A DNA stretch of 64,000 bases from Curtobacterium sp. VKM Ac-2865 (GTDB lineage Bacteria > Actinomycetota > Actinomycetes > Actinomycetales > Microbacteriaceae). Position 1 is the stretch's first letter, and each line of letters begins with the position of its first letter. The notes under the pieces were generated by a model that searched no databases, was not told the DNA's origin, and saw only the letters and a program-made list of their open reading frames with translations. Of this stretch, positions 1-9,838 are shown one piece after another. The stretch covers positions 930,001 through 994,000 of the forward strand of contig NZ_JADKRZ010000001.1 in the NCBI RefSeq assembly GCF_015350905.1. Reading direction: 5' to 3'. Made by a program: the position numbers and the translations under genes.

Positions 1-1391
1 GCGGGCTCGACGACCTGACCCGGCTCGGCGAGGACGTCACCGACGACGACCTCGACGCCAGGACCGCGACCGTCCACGGCCACGACGACGCCACGATCAT
101 CTACACGTCGGGCACGACCGGTCGGCCGAAGGGCTGCGTGCTCCGGCACGACAACTTCACAGCGACGGTGGAGGGCTCGACCCAGGCCATGTCCGAGATC
201 GTCGCGGGTGACGCCTCGACGCTGCTCTTCATCCCGCTGGCCCACGTGTTCGCGCGGTTCATCGCCGTGATGAGCATCTCCGCCGGCACGCTCGTCGGGC
301 ACGAGCCCGACACGAAGGACCTCATGCGGGCGGTGTCGACCTTCCAGCCGACGTTCCTGCTCGCCGTGCCGCGGGTCTTCGAGAAGATCTACAACTCGGC
401 CGAGCAGAAGGCCGACCTCGCCGGGCGGGGTCGCGTGTTCCGGGCAGCAGCCGCCACCGCGGTCGCACACTCGGAGGCCGTGGCTGCTGGTCGGGTCCCG
501 CTCGGACTGGCACTGCGCTTCCGGCTGTTCGACCGGCTCGTGTACGCCAAGCTCCGCAACGCCATCGGCGGTCGGGTCAGGTACGCGATCAGCGGGTCGG
601 CGCCGCTCTCCCCCCGGCTGTCGCACTTCTTCCGCTCCATCGGCGTCCTGATCCTCGAGGGCTACGGCCTCACCGAGACCACGGCCCCCGCGACCGTGAA
701 CCGCGCCGACGAGCTCCGCATCGGCTCCGTGGGCCGCGCACTCCCCGGCGTCGAGATCCGCATCGCCGACGACCAGGAGATCCTGATCCGCGGCGTGGAC
801 GTCTTCGACCGGTACTGGCAGAACGCCGAGGCGACGGAACATGCCTTCGTCGACGGGTGGTTCCGCACGGGCGACCTCGGCCACCTGGACGGCGACGGCG
901 TGCTCACGGTGACGGGCCGCGCGAAGGAGCTCATCGTGACGGCGAGCGGCAAGAACGTCGCCCCCGCCCCGCTCGAGGACGGCATCCGCGAACACCCCCT
1001 GGTGGGGCAGGTCGTGGTGGTCGGCGAGGGCAAGCCCTTCATCGCGGCCCTCGTCACGCTCGACCGCGACATGCTGCCCGGCTGGTGCGAGTCCCGGGGC
1101 ATCGCGCCGGTGCTCTCCGCGCGCGAGGCCGCCCACGACGAGCGCGTGCTCCACGCGGTGCAGGAGGCCGTCGACACCGCCAACCGGCGGGTGTCGCGGG
1201 CCGAGTCGGTGCGGTCGTTCACGGTGATCGACACCGACCTCACCGAGGCCTCCGGGCACCTCACGCCGAAGCTGACGATCAAGCGGTCGGTGGTGCTGCG
1301 GGACTTCGCCGCGGACGTCGAGCACATCTACTCGGGGTCGAAGGTCCAGACCACGGCGGTGCCGGTGGTCGAGGGACGCAAGCGACGGTGA
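1..1391 (+). CDS. Long-chain acyl-CoA synthetase, FadD15-like (5' end outside window)
   Basis: Activates fatty acids to acyl-CoA through an acyl-adenylate. The open frame enters at base 3 and 462 residues remain, against about 600 in intact FadD15-type enzymes, so the N-terminal quarter is missing. The AMP-binding P-loop YTSGTTGRPKG lies at about 100-135, the adenylation-core motif EGYGLTETTAP at about 655-690, then GWFRTGDLG and the C-terminal subdomain motif GRAKELIVTASGKNVAP with the catalytic Lys region. The protein ends in a basic tail (GRKRR). A strong hairpin 35 bases downstream closes the unit. Family assignment is secure; chain-length preference cannot be read from the sequence. Confidence 0.93.
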   Translation, partial: GLDDLTRLGEDVTDDDLDARTATVHGHDDATIIYTSGTTGRPKGCVLRHDNFTATVEGSTQAMSEIVAGDASTLLFIPLAHVFARFIAVMSISAGTLVGHEPDTKDLMRAVSTFQPTFLLAVPRVFEKIYNSAEQKADLAGRGRVFRAAAATAVAHSEAVAAGRVPLGLALRFRLFDRLVYAKLRNAIGGRVRYAISGSAPLSPRLSHFFRSIGVLILEGYGLTETTAPATVNRADELRIGSVGRALPGVEIRIADDQEILIRGVDVFDRYWQNAEATEHAFVDGWFRTGDLGHLDGDGVLTVTGRAKELIVTASGKNVAPAPLEDGIREHPLVGQVVVVGEGKPFIAALVTLDRDMLPGWCESRGIAPVLSAREAAHDERVLHAVQEAVDTANRRVSRAESVRSFTVIDTDLTEASGHLTPKLTIKRSVVLRDFAADVEHIYSGSKVQTTAVPVVEGRKRR

Positions 1392-1425
1392 CGCGGTGTC
1401 ACTGACGACCCGTCGGTGACGCACT

Positions 1426-1466
1426 GGAGGCCCGGTGCCGGTCCGTGGGACCGGCACCGGGCCTCC
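1426..1466 (+). terminator. Terminator hairpin after the acyl-CoA synthetase
   Basis: Perfect 19-bp stem (1426-1444 with 1448-1466) and a 3-base loop. There is no T-tract, as is common in actinobacterial terminators. The stem begins GGAGGC and ends GCCTCC, a signature shared with other hairpins in this window. Confidence 0.8.
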
Positions 1467-1815
1467 TGTCTGGTGCCGTCGTGCGCTGTGGTGCTGTCGG
1501 CCGGGTGACCGTGCCGGGGGCGTCGTCGCCGCCGGTGGCCACGGGGCCGGTCAGACCGGGCCGGTCAGACCGTGGCCGGTTCCTGGGCCTGTTCCGGTTC
1601 GAGGACGGCCGTGGCTGCGGTCGTCGCCGGGGCCGGCTCCGGTCGTCGGTTGGTGCGGGTGCGGTGCGAGCTGAGCTCGTCGGTTCGGAGAGTCATCGTG
1701 CGTCCTGGAGGTGGGAGACCATGTCGGCGGGAGGACCGACGGGGAAACCGTACCCCCTCGTCAGGACATGACGACAATCCCGCGTCCGGGTGTCACCAGG
1801 ACGGGGTCCGACGAC
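1467..1815. other. Intergenic stretch with a short duplicated hairpin
   Basis: About 350 bases without a convincing long gene. It holds a direct repeat of GGGCCGGTCAGACC (about 1545-1573) bounded by the complementary arms GGCCACGG (1537-1544) and CCGTGGCC (1568-1575), which could fold as a terminator, and one possible 43-codon reverse ORF listed separately. Confidence 0.5.
1565..1696 (-). CDS. Possible small protein, 43 aa, unknown
   Basis: A reverse frame starting with ATG at 1696 and preceded by AGGAC at ribosome-binding distance. The product is rich in Thr, Glu, Ala and Pro with no Arg runs, unlike the usual shadow frames in this DNA. No domain, membrane segment or signal peptide is visible. 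Its 3' end overlaps the small hairpin at 1537-1575. It is only a candidate. Confidence 0.25.
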   Translation of the reverse strand: MTLRTDELSSHRTRTNRRPEPAPATTAATAVLEPEQAQEPATV

Positions 1816-4011
1816 TCACCGGACCGTGACGGTCCGGCACCCGAGCAGCGGGTTCGTCGTGCCGGCGCCGACGTTGATGCCGTACGCGCAGACCTTGTGC
1901 GCACCGCGGGTCAGGCTCACCGTCCGGCTGTACCCGGAGTTCAGCGGGGCGCTCGGGTACGCGGCGCGGACGTCGGAGCGACGCAGGCTCGTCGCGACAC
2001 GCCCCAGGCTCTTCGACCCGGACGTCTGGTCGTAGAAGGCCACCGCGAGCGGGGCAGTCGTGTCGCGGTCGAACGCCCAGCCCTTCAGCGTCGCGCCACC
2101 GGCCACGGCGGTCGCGGAGTCGAGCCGACCGGACGGGTCGTGCGAGGTGTCCGCGGCGACCGCGACGGACCGGCACGCGCCGAGGAGCGGGTTCGTCGTC
2201 CCCGGGCCCTGGTTGAGGCCGTACGCACAGATCTTGTGGGTGCCCTTGCTCAGCGGCACGGTCAGGGACCACCCGCTGTTCGCCGGGGCGCCCGGGCGCT
2301 GGCGCTGCACGTCAGGGCGAGCGATGGACGTGGTGACCGTGCCGATCGAGCGCGAGCCCGAGGTCTGGTCGTAGACGCGCACCTGCGTCCCCGCGGTGGC
2401 GTCGGGGTCGTAGGCCCACCCGGTGATCTTCACCGCGCCCGCGGTGCCGGCGGCGCTGTCGAGGCGGCCGACCGGGTCGTGCGACGTGTCCGTCCGCATC
2501 ACGACCGGAGCGTTCGCGTACGACGTGGCGGTGCTGCCGTCCGGGTGGCGGAGGGTGACCTGCACGTTGTACTTGCCGGCCGGCAGGCTGTTGAGACGGA
2601 ACGGCACGGTGTTCACGCCCTTGGCGACGGCGACACCCGCGGCGATCCTGCTGTACCCGGCGCTGCCGGGAGCTCCGGTGCCGACCGAGACGTCCGCCGT
2701 GGTGCCCTGCACCCAGGCGTTGTCGTGGAAGGTCACGTTCGTCGCGCCCGTGGCGGTCGGGTCGGCCCGCAGGTGCACGGAGCGCAGGTGCCAGGTCGGC
2801 TGGCCCGGGTCCTCGTTCGGGTCGAAGCGCAGCCCGGTGATCGTGCGGCCGGCCCACCCGGCCTTGGGCGCGAGCGCGTCCTCGTCGAGCGGGTTCGACG
2901 CCGTCAGGTCGAGCGAGACCTCGGACTGGTTGCCGGTGGAGTAGGTCGGGACGTCGTTGCCGATCTGCGGCGTGCCGGTGCCCGAGACGTTCCAGATCAC
3001 GCGTGCCAGCTTGCCGCCGCCCGCAGACCCGGACAGGTTGAAGGGCCCGTCGTACTGCATGTCGAACTGCAGGTAGTGGTAGGTGTTGCCGGCGAAGCTG
3101 GACACCGGCAGCAGCACCTTCGGGTCGTTCTGCTCGGGTCCGGCGTTCCGGGCGGTGATGCCCCGCGCGTCCCGGGTGAGCAGCTGGGCGTTCGCGTACC
3201 GGACCTTGGCCGTCGCCCCCGCCGAGGCGAAGTTCCACGGCTGCCCGGACTGAGCGGCCGCCAGGTCCTGGCCCTGCGACTGGTTCGGCGAGTCCACGAC
3301 CACCTGCGGACGCGGGGTCACCGTGTACCCGTTGTACGTGCCGGCGGGCATGCCCGCGTGCGGGTGCTGGGCGTCCGGCGCGGCGTGCAGCCGGACCCAG
3401 TCGATCGCGGCGGTCTTGCCGTTGCCCTCGTTCGACGCCAGGACGACCGGGTCGATGCGGAAGACGACCTTGTTCGCGCTCCGCCACGGGACCTTGGCGA
3501 GCAGGTTCGACTGCGCCGTCAGGTCGAAGTCGTACACGTGCGGCCCCTGCACGATCGGGAAGGTGAAGCCACCGCCGCAGGCCGCCGTCTGCTCGCGGCA
3601 GTTGAACCAGTAGACCGCGCCGATGTGCTTCGACAGCGGCTGGTCCATCGAGAAGGTCAGCCGCGTGTACTTCGCGGTGTCGACCGGCTGCCGGGCACCG
3701 TCACGACCGAACGGCAGGCTGCCGGAGATGGAGTGCACCAGGAACAGGCGGTTGTCCTTCGCGAGCGACACCTTGAGCGCGCCGCCACCGACCGTGGCCG
3801 AGGTGTTCGAGAAGTCGGTGTTGAAGTCCGACGAGTTGCTGTAGTCCCAGGCGTCGCCGTACACGTCGGACGCGTAGTCGGCAGCCTCGGACTCGGTCGT
3901 GGCCGCGTTCGCCGGAGCCGGTGGCGTCAGTGCCACCAGTCCGACCGTCGCGGCCACGGCGGCCATCGTCACGGTGGCGGCGACACGGAGTCCCCTGCGC
4001 TGTCGTTCCAT
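1816..4011 (-). CDS. Secreted protein with two C-terminal beta-type modules
   Basis: 731 aa, exported: a basic start, a hydrophobic stretch and an Ala-rich cleavage site (PANA|ATT, near residue 36). Residues 40-500 look like concatenated carbohydrate-binding-type beta domains rich in Trp, Tyr, Asn and Gly, with FHDNAWVQG near the middle. The C-terminus has two related modules of about 111 residues (508-620 and 621-731), each opening with DTSHDP and closing with ICAYG or VCAYG and TTNPLLG; paired Cys in each suggest a disulfide. No catalytic motif is recognised. A surface-polysaccharide-binding or degrading role is inference. ATG start supported by AGGGGAA just upstream. Confidence 0.8.
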   Translation of the reverse strand: MERQRRGLRVAATVTMAAVAATVGLVALTPPAPANAATTESEAADYASDVYGDAWDYSNSSDFNTDFSNTSATVGGGALKVSLAKDNRLFLVHSISGSLPFGRDGARQPVDTAKYTRLTFSMDQPLSKHIGAVYWFNCREQTAACGGGFTFPIVQGPHVYDFDLTAQSNLLAKVPWRSANKVVFRIDPVVLASNEGNGKTAAIDWVRLHAAPDAQHPHAGMPAGTYNGYTVTPRPQVVVDSPNQSQGQDLAAAQSGQPWNFASAGATAKVRYANAQLLTRDARGITARNAGPEQNDPKVLLPVSSFAGNTYHYLQFDMQYDGPFNLSGSAGGGKLARVIWNVSGTGTPQIGNDVPTYSTGNQSEVSLDLTASNPLDEDALAPKAGWAGRTITGLRFDPNEDPGQPTWHLRSVHLRADPTATGATNVTFHDNAWVQGTTADVSVGTGAPGSAGYSRIAAGVAVAKGVNTVPFRLNSLPAGKYNVQVTLRHPDGSTATSYANAPVVMRTDTSHDPVGRLDSAAGTAGAVKITGWAYDPDATAGTQVRVYDQTSGSRSIGTVTTSIARPDVQRQRPGAPANSGWSLTVPLSKGTHKICAYGLNQGPGTTNPLLGACRSVAVAADTSHDPSGRLDSATAVAGGATLKGWAFDRDTTAPLAVAFYDQTSGSKSLGRVATSLRRSDVRAAYPSAPLNSGYSRTVSLTRGAHKVCAYGINVGAGTTNPLLGCRTVTVR
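1819..2490 (-). repeat. Two tandem ~111-codon modules inside the secreted protein
   Basis: Residues 508-620 and 621-731 align end to end: DTSHDPxGRLDSA, GWAxDxD, YDQTSGSxSxG, NSGxS, HKxCAYGxN and TTNPLLG are kept in the same order and spacing. This is an in-gene domain duplication. Confidence 0.85.
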
Positions 4012-4100
4012 GGAGTTCCCCTGATCATCTCGCAGTCACGGCGAGCCTGATCGTCTCGCAGCGCCGCGTCGAACGTACGTGGTCGGAGAACGCCGTCCAC

Positions 4101-4117
4101 ACCCCCATGACGGGGGT
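4101..4117 (-). terminator. Short hairpin downstream of def
   Basis: ACCCCC (4101-4106), a 5-base loop, then GGGGGT (4112-4117). It lies about 95 bases past the def stop and before the secreted-protein start, so it may end the pyc-def transcript. The 6-bp stem is modest. Confidence 0.4.
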
Positions 4118-4211
4118 CAGGACGTCGGGAACGCGTTCCGGTGGTTGTTCCGGAGCATACGACCGGCGTCGGCGCAGGGGAACGGGCAGTGCGCTCCGCG
4201 GCGGTCCAGGG

Positions 4212-4706
4212 TCAGTGGAACCAGTCCTGCGCGCGGACGTCGCGGAGTGCCTGGCGGCGGGTCTCCGGCTCGAGGGTCATCACGTAGACGGTGCCGTCGA
4301 GGTGGTCGGTCTCGTGTTGGAGCGCCTCGGCCATCAGCCCGGTGCCCTCGACCTCGACCGGGTTGCCGTCGACGTCGACCCCGCGCACCTTGGCGTACGG
4401 GTACCGCTTGGTCGGGTAGGCGAGCCCGGGGACGGAGAGGCAGCCCTCGTCCATGAACTCGGGCTCTCCCGAGACCTCGACGAGCTCCGGGTTCAGGACG
4501 TAGCCGACCTCGCCGTCGACGTTGTAGGAGAACGCCCGCAGGCCGACACCGATCTGCGGCGCGGCCACACCGGCGCGGCCGGGCTCCTTGACGGTGTCGA
4601 TGAGGTCCTGCACGAGTTCGCGGACGCCGTCGGCGCCGATGCGCACCGGGTCCGAGGGCGAACGGAGGACGGGGTCGCCGAACAGGCGGATGGGACGGAC
4701 GGTCAC
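4212..4706 (-). CDS. def: Peptide deformylase
   Basis: Removes the N-formyl group from nascent proteins; metal-dependent cytoplasmic hydrolase. 164 aa, normal length. The three family motifs are present in order: GVAAPQIG (motif 1, near residue 46), EGCLSV with the metal-ligand Cys89, and HETDH with metal-ligand His131 and His135 and catalytic Glu132. GTG start at 4706, one base after the TAA of pyc, so it is probably translationally coupled to pyc. The pairing with pyruvate carboxylase has no obvious functional logic. Confidence 0.95.
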   Translation of the reverse strand: MTVRPIRLFGDPVLRSPSDPVRIGADGVRELVQDLIDTVKEPGRAGVAAPQIGVGLRAFSYNVDGEVGYVLNPELVEVSGEPEFMDEGCLSVPGLAYPTKRYPYAKVRGVDVDGNPVEVEGTGLMAEALQHETDHLDGTVYVMTLEPETRRQALRDVRAQDWFH

Positions 4707-4707
4707 G

Positions 4708-7700
4708 TTACTGCAGCACCACCAGGAGGTCGCCGGCGTCCACCTGCTGGGTCACCGGGATCGCGAGACGGCCGACGGTGCCCGCCACGGGCGCCGTGAT
4801 GGCCGCTTCCATCTTCATCGCCTCGATGCTCGCGACGGCCTGACCGACCGTCACGACGTCACCGACGGCGACCTTGAGCGTCACGACGCCGGAGAACGGC
4901 GCCGCGACCTGCTTCGGGTCGGTCCGGTCCGCCTGCTCGGCGGCCTTCGTCTCGACCTGGATCGAGCGGTCGCGGACGTACACCGGACGGAGCTGGCCGT
5001 TCAGCGTGGCCATGACCGTGCGGATCCCGCGCTCGTCGGCCTCGCCGATGGCCTCGAGCCCGACGTGCAGGTCGACGCCCTTGCCGAGGGACACGACGTG
5101 CTCCTCGCCGGGGCGGAGCCCGTAGAGGTAGTCGACCGTGGCGACGACGGACAGGTCGCCGTACTCGTCGCGCACCTGCTGGAACTGCCGCGTGGGCTGC
5201 TCGAACAGCAGGCGGTTGAGGGCACTGCGGCGCTCGGGCCCCGGGGTGTCCAGGTGCGCGCGCTCGTGCTCGGGCACCGGCGTGATCTCGAGCGAGACCG
5301 TCCGGCCCGCCAGCACCTTCGTGCGGAACGGCTCGGGCCAGCCGCCCGGCAGCTCCCCGAGCTCACCGGCCATGAACCCGATAACCGAGTCCGGGATGTC
5401 GTACTTGTGCGGGTTCTGCTCGAAGTCGACGGGGTCGGCGTCGACCGCCGCGAGCTGCAGCGCGAGGTCGCCGACGACCTTGGAGGACGGCGTCACCTTG
5501 GTCGGACGCCCGAGGATCCGGTTCGCCTCGGCGTACCAGTCCTCGACCTGCTCGAACCGGTCGCCGAGGCCCAGGGAGATGGCCTGCTGGCGGAGGTTCG
5601 AGAGCTGGCCGCCGGGGATCTCGTGCTTGTAGACGCGCCCGGTCGGCCCCGCGAGCCCGGACTCGAACGGTGCGTACGCCCGCCGGACGGCCTCCCAATA
5701 CGGCTCGAGGTCGCCGACGGCGTCGAGCGAGATCCCGGTGTCGCGGTCGGTGTGCGCCAGGGCCGCGACGAGTGCCGACATGCTCGGCTGGCTGGTCGTG
5801 CCGGCCATCGGCGCCGCGGCGACGTCGACGGCGTCCGCACCGGCGCGGGCCGCGGCGAGGAGCGTCGCGAGCTGTCCACCGGCGGTGTCGTGGGTGTGCA
5901 CGTGGACCGGCTGGTCGAAGCGCTCCCGCAGTGCGCCGACGAGCTTCTCGGCGGCGCTCGCACGGAGGAGCCCGGCCATGTCCTTGATGCCGATGACGTG
6001 CGCACCGGCCTCGACCATCTGCTCGGCGAGCCGGAGGTAGTAGTCGAGCGTGTAGAGGTCCTCCGCCGGGTCCAGCAGGTCGCCGGAGTAGCAGAGCGCG
6101 GCCTCGGCGACGGCCGTGTCGGTGGCGAGCACGGCCTCCAGGGCGGGTCGGAGGGCGCGGACGTCGTTCAGCGCGTCGAAGACCCGGAACACGTCGACCC
6201 CGGTGGCGGCCGCCTCGGCGACGAACGCGTCGGTGACCTCGGTCGGGTACGGGGTGTAGCCGACCGTGTTCCGGCCGCGCAGCAGCATCTGGATCGGGAT
6301 GTTCGGCATCGCCTCGCGCAGCGAGGCCAGGCGCTCCCAGGGGTCCTCGCCGAGGAACCGGAGCGCGACGTCGTAGGTCGCCCCGCCCCAGGCCTCGGCG
6401 CTCAGCAGCTGCGGCGTGAGCCGCGCGACGTACGGCGCGACCGCGACCAGGTCCTTGCTGCGGACGCGTGTGGCGAGGAGGGACTGGTGCGCGTCGCGCA
6501 TCGTGGTCTCGGTGACCGCCAGCGCGGTCTGCGCACGGAGCGCCTTCGCCCACTCGGCCGGACCGAGCAGCAGCAGGCGGTCCCGCTGGCCCTCCGGCAC
6601 CGGCGCGGACAGGTCGATGCCCGTCGGGAGCTTGGCAGCTGGGTCCACGACGTGCGCCGCGGGCGTGCCGTTCGGCTTGTTCACCGTGACGTCGGCCAGC
6701 CAGTTCAGGACCTTCGTGCCGCGGTCCTTCGACACGTGACCGCCGAGCAGCTGCGGACGCTCGCCGATGAAGGCCGTGGAGACGTCGCCGCGGGCGAAGT
6801 CGGGGTCCTCGAGCACGGCCTGCAGGAACGGGATGTTCGTGCTGACGCCGCGGATGCGGAACTCGGCGAGTGCGCGACGCGCGCGGGCGACGGCGCTCGG
6901 GAAGTCCCGGCCGCGGCACGTCATCTTCGCGAGCATCGAGTCGAAGTGCGGGCTGATCTGCGCGCCGGTGGCGACCGTGCCGCCGTCGAGTCGGACACCG
7001 GCACCGCCGGGGCTGCGGTACGTGGTGATGCGCCCCGTGTCCGGACGGAAGCCCTGGGTCGGGTCCTCGGTCGTGATGCGGGTCTGCAGCGCGGCGCCGT
7101 GAACCACGACGGTGTCCTGGGACAGGCCGAGGTCGGCGAGCGTCTCCCCCGCCGCGATCCGCATCTGCGACTGCACGAGGTCGACGTCGGTGACCTCTTC
7201 GGTGACGGTGTGCTCGACCTGGATGCGCGGGTTCATCTCGATGAAGACGTGCTGTCCGGCACGCTCGCCCACGGTGTCGAGGAGGAACTCGACCGTGCCG
7301 GCGTTCACGTAGCCGATCGACCGCGCGAAGGCCACGGCGTCGCGGTGCAGGGCCGCTGCGATCGCAGGATCGAGGTTCGGCGCCGGGGCGATCTCGACGA
7401 CCTTCTGGTTGCGGCGCTGCACGGAGCAGTCCCGCTCGAAGAGGTGGATGGTGCCGGCGTCCGTGCCGGTGGCGTCGGCCAGGATCTGGACCTCGATGTG
7501 CCGCGGCCGGAGCACGGCCTGCTCGAGGAACATCGTCGGGTCGCCGAAGGCGCTGTCGGCCTCGCGCATCGCCTCTTCGAGCGCGGGTCGCAGCTCGTCC
7601 GGCGTCTCGACGCGCCGCATGCCACGACCGCCACCGCCGGCGACGGCCTTCGCGAAGACCGGGAAGCCTACGGCCGCTGCCCCCGCGACGAGCTCGTCGA

Positions 7701-8121
7701 CGTCGCGGCTGGCCGGCGTGCTCGCGAGCACCGGGACGCCCGCGGCGATCGCGTGCTCCTTCGCGGTGACCTTGTTGCCCGCCATCTCGAGCACGTGCTG
7801 CCCAGGACCGATGAACGTGATGCCGGCAGCTGCGGCGGCCGCGGCCAGGTCGGGGTTCTCGGAGAGGAAGCCGTACCCGGGGTAGATCGCGTCGGCGCCG
7901 GACTCGCGGGCGACCCGCACGATCTCGGCCACGTCGAGGTACGCCCGGACCGGGTGGCCCCGCTCCCCGATCAGGTAGGCCTCGTCGGCCTTGAGGCGGT
8001 GCAGCGAGTTGCGGTCCTCGTACGGGTAGACAGCGACTGTGCGGGCACCGAGTTCGTACGCCGCGCGGAAGGCACGGATCGCGATCTCGCCACGGTTGGC
8101 GACCAGGATCTTGCGGAACAC
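4708..8121 (-). CDS. pyc: Pyruvate carboxylase
   Basis: Biotin-dependent ATP plus bicarbonate plus pyruvate to oxaloacetate; anaplerotic. Full length at 1137 aa. Biotin carboxylase domain at the N-terminus ([39 protein letters not shown]), carboxyltransferase in the middle ([42 protein letters not shown]), then the PC tetramerisation region and the biotinyl domain with EAMKMEA, acceptor Lys about 1103. GTG start with AAAGGG seven bases upstream. Divergent from the ParA-like gene with 60 bases between them, and followed directly by def. Confidence 0.97.
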   Translation of the reverse strand: MFRKILVANRGEIAIRAFRAAYELGARTVAVYPYEDRNSLHRLKADEAYLIGERGHPVRAYLDVAEIVRVARESGADAIYPGYGFLSENPDLAAAAAAAGITFIGPGQHVLEMAGNKVTAKEHAIAAGVPVLASTPASRDVDELVAGAAAVGFPVFAKAVAGGGGRGMRRVETPDELRPALEEAMREADSAFGDPTMFLEQAVLRPRHIEVQILADATGTDAGTIHLFERDCSVQRRNQKVVEIAPAPNLDPAIAAALHRDAVAFARSIGYVNAGTVEFLLDTVGERAGQHVFIEMNPRIQVEHTVTEEVTDVDLVQSQMRIAAGETLADLGLSQDTVVVHGAALQTRITTEDPTQGFRPDTGRITTYRSPGGAGVRLDGGTVATGAQISPHFDSMLAKMTCRGRDFPSAVARARRALAEFRIRGVSTNIPFLQAVLEDPDFARGDVSTAFIGERPQLLGGHVSKDRGTKVLNWLADVTVNKPNGTPAAHVVDPAAKLPTGIDLSAPVPEGQRDRLLLLGPAEWAKALRAQTALAVTETTMRDAHQSLLATRVRSKDLVAVAPYVARLTPQLLSAEAWGGATYDVALRFLGEDPWERLASLREAMPNIPIQMLLRGRNTVGYTPYPTEVTDAFVAEAAATGVDVFRVFDALNDVRALRPALEAVLATDTAVAEAALCYSGDLLDPAEDLYTLDYYLRLAEQMVEAGAHVIGIKDMAGLLRASAAEKLVGALRERFDQPVHVHTHDTAGGQLATLLAAARAGADAVDVAAAPMAGTTSQPSMSALVAALAHTDRDTGISLDAVGDLEPYWEAVRRAYAPFESGLAGPTGRVYKHEIPGGQLSNLRQQAISLGLGDRFEQVEDWYAEANRILGRPTKVTPSSKVVGDLALQLAAVDADPVDFEQNPHKYDIPDSVIGFMAGELGELPGGWPEPFRTKVLAGRTVSLEITPVPEHERAHLDTPGPERRSALNRLLFEQPTRQFQQVRDEYGDLSVVATVDYLYGLRPGEEHVVSLGKGVDLHVGLEAIGEADERGIRTVMATLNGQLRPVYVRDRSIQVETKAAEQADRTDPKQVAAPFSGVVTLKVAVGDVVTVGQAVASIEAMKMEAAITAPVAGTVGRLAIPVTQQVDAGDLLVVLQ

Positions 8122-8181
8122 GCGGGCCCTTTCAGCGCTGGGTCAGGTGGGACAACCCTACTGGCGGTAACGTTGCTCAAC

Positions 8182-8994
8182 GTGCATGTACTCAGCGTGA
8201 GCTCTCTCAAGGGCGGTGTCGGCAAGACGACGGTCACACTCGGTCTGACCTCCGCCGCGTTCGCCAAGGGTCTGCGAACGCTGGTGGTGGACCTGGACCC
8301 GCAGTCGGACGTCTCCACCGGCCTCGACATCAACATCGCCGGCCACCTCAACGTGGCCGACGTCCTCGAGAACCCGAAGGAGAAGATCGTCCGCCAGGCC
8401 ATCGCGCCGTCCGGCTGGACGAAGGGCTCCCAGGGCAAGATCGACGTCATGGTCGGGTCCCCCTCGGCCATCAACTTCGACGGGCCACACCCGTCGATCC
8501 GCGACATCTGGAAGCTCGAGGAAGCGCTCGCCAACGTCGAGCAGGACTACGAGCTCGTCCTCATCGACTGCGCGCCCTCGCTCAACGCCCTGACCCGCAC
8601 CGCGTGGGCAGCGTCCGACCGCGTCACCGTGGTCACCGAGCCCGGCCTGTTCTCCGTGGCCGCTGCCGACCGGGCCCTCCGCGCGATCGAGGAGATCCGC
8701 CGCGGACTCTCCCCGCGCCTGCAGCCCCTCGGCATCATCGTGAACCGCGCCCGGGTCCAGTCGCTCGAGCACCAGTTCCGCATCAAGGAGCTCCGCGACA
8801 TGTTCGGGCCGCTCGTGCTCTCCCCGCAGCTGCCCGAGCGCACCTCGCTGCAGCAGGCCCAGGGTGCCGCGAAGCCCCTGCACGTGTGGCCCGGCGAGTC
8901 CGCGCAGGAGATGGCCCGCAACTTCGACCAGCTGCTCGAGCGGATCATGCGCACGGGCAAGATCGGTCCGTACGCCGACGGCAGCCCCGTCTGA
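8182..8994 (+). CDS. ParA/Soj-family ATPase, chromosomal orphan
   Basis: 270 aa. Deviant Walker A KGGVGKTT at residues 10-17, Walker A' DLDPQSDVSTG, and Walker B LVLIDCAPSLN. ParA-family ATPases bind DNA as ATP dimers and position chromosomes or protein cargo. No ParB or parS-like partner lies beside it, and it is not next to an origin, so this is a second or orphan ParA. I chose the GTG at 8182, which gives the short MHVLSVSSLKGG start; a possible TAACGT -10 box ends eight bases upstream, and an in-frame TTG at 8173 is the alternative. The gene ends in a strong hairpin. Confidence 0.9.
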   Translation: MHVLSVSSLKGGVGKTTVTLGLTSAAFAKGLRTLVVDLDPQSDVSTGLDINIAGHLNVADVLENPKEKIVRQAIAPSGWTKGSQGKIDVMVGSPSAINFDGPHPSIRDIWKLEEALANVEQDYELVLIDCAPSLNALTRTAWAASDRVTVVTEPGLFSVAAADRALRAIEEIRRGLSPRLQPLGIIVNRARVQSLEHQFRIKELRDMFGPLVLSPQLPERTSLQQAQGAAKPLHVWPGESAQEMARNFDQLLERIMRTGKIGPYADGSPV

Positions 8995-9009
8995 CGCTGA
9001 CGCCCTGAC

Positions 9010-9042
9010 GACGCACCCCGGGTCACCGACCCGGGGTGCGTC
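9010..9042 (+). terminator. Terminator of the ParA-like gene
   Basis: Perfect 14-bp stem GACGCACCCCGGGT/ACCCGGGGTGCGTC with a 5-base loop, 15 bases after the stop codon. Confidence 0.85.
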
Positions 9043-9089
9043 CGTGTCTGGGGCGCGCGTCGTCCTGGGGTGCGGTGCGTCCTGTTCCG

Positions 9090-9149
9090 GTGAGATCGCA
9101 CTTCGTGTCGGGTCGGCGCCGCACGAGGCGACATGGAGTGCGACCTCAC
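9090..9149. repeat. Long imperfect inverted repeat H1
   Basis: 21-base arms 9090-9110 and 9129-9149 with three mismatches and an 18-base loop (GGTCGGCGCCGCACGAGG). Founder-like copy of the array. Confidence 0.8.
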
Positions 9150-9396
9150 CACCGCAACCGCCGGGAGGCTCGGGTCACGCCCGGCGGATCGCGTCCAGCC
9201 CGTCCGGTGGTCGGGGCGCCCGGCGTCGACCGGTCACGACTCCCCGCTCACGTCCGGCGGGCGGTCACCAAGCGTCGGCTCGACGCCGCCGCAGCGACGG
9301 TTCCCGACCACTCGGCTATGTGCGCGCGGGGTGTCGCGACCGTTCGGCACCGCGTCGGGGCGCGTTCGGCACCGCGTCGGGCCGCGTTCGGAACCG

Positions 9397-9498
9397 GTGA
9401 GATCGCACTTCGTGTCGGGTCCGCGCCGTCGCGTTGCGTTGAGATCGCACTTCGTGTCGGGTCGGCGCCGCACGAGGCGACACGGAGTGCGACCTCAC
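9397..9498. repeat. Inverted repeat H2 with a doubled left arm
   Basis: Two copies of the left arm (9397-9417 and 9438-9459) precede one right arm (9478-9498). The doubled arm looks like a local duplication or a slipped recombination product. Confidence 0.8.
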
Positions 9499-9736
9499 GG
9501 CCGTCTCGTCGCGACCTCGCAGCCGGGAGGCTCGGCCCACGCCCGGCGCAGCGCGCCCAGCCCGGCCGGTGGTCGGGCCGCCCGGGGTCGACCGGTCACG
9601 ACTCCCCGCTCACGTCTGGCGAACGGTCACGAAGCGTCGGCTCGACGCCGCCGCGGCGACGGTTCTCGGCCGCTCGGCGACGTGCACGCGGGGTGTCGCG
9701 ACCGTTCGGCCCCGCGTCGGGGCGCGTTCGGCACCG

Positions 9737-9795
9737 GTGAGATCGCACTTCGCGTCGGGTCCGCGCCGGACGAGGCGACACGAAGTGCGATCTCA
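9737..9795. repeat. Inverted repeat H3
   Basis: Arms 9737-9757 and 9776-9795, almost perfectly complementary. It ends 43 bases past the merR stop, in a position suited to a bidirectional terminator. Confidence 0.8.
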
Positions 9796-9838
9796 GCGCC
9801 AGGGGCCGGGGCCGGGCGAGCGGAGCGGGAGGCGCGGG

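Larger units (their letters stand above)
9043..9838. repeat. Array of three hairpins separated by two diverged ~240-bp direct repeats
   Basis: No gene is supported here. Hairpin H1 is 9090-9149, H2 is 9397-9498 (two left arms, one right arm) and H3 is 9737-9795. The left arm is GTGAGATCGCACTTCGTGTCG and its partner reads CGACAYGRAGTGCGAYCTCA. Between them, about 9169-9396 and 9521-9736 are the same sequence with substitutions and small indels; both contain GCCGGGAGGCTC, GACCGGTCACGACTCCCCGCTCACGT-like and AAGCGTCGGCTCGACGCCGCCGC-like blocks. The array sits between the converging ParA-like gene and merR, so H3 may terminate merR transcripts, but the duplicated interior is unexplained. Confidence 0.85.

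Noticed and set aside
4588..8181. Plus-strand open frame of over 1100 codons running into the ParA-like gene
   Set aside because: It is antisense to pyruvate carboxylase, which has all its motifs; the frame is open only because of GC-biased codon use.
8182..8994. Plasmid or origin partition locus
   Set aside because: No ParB, parS, dnaA box cluster or rep gene is visible; the neighbours are housekeeping genes.
9090..9795. CRISPR array
   Set aside because: Repeats are few, long, palindromic and diverged, with no regular spacers and no cas genes.
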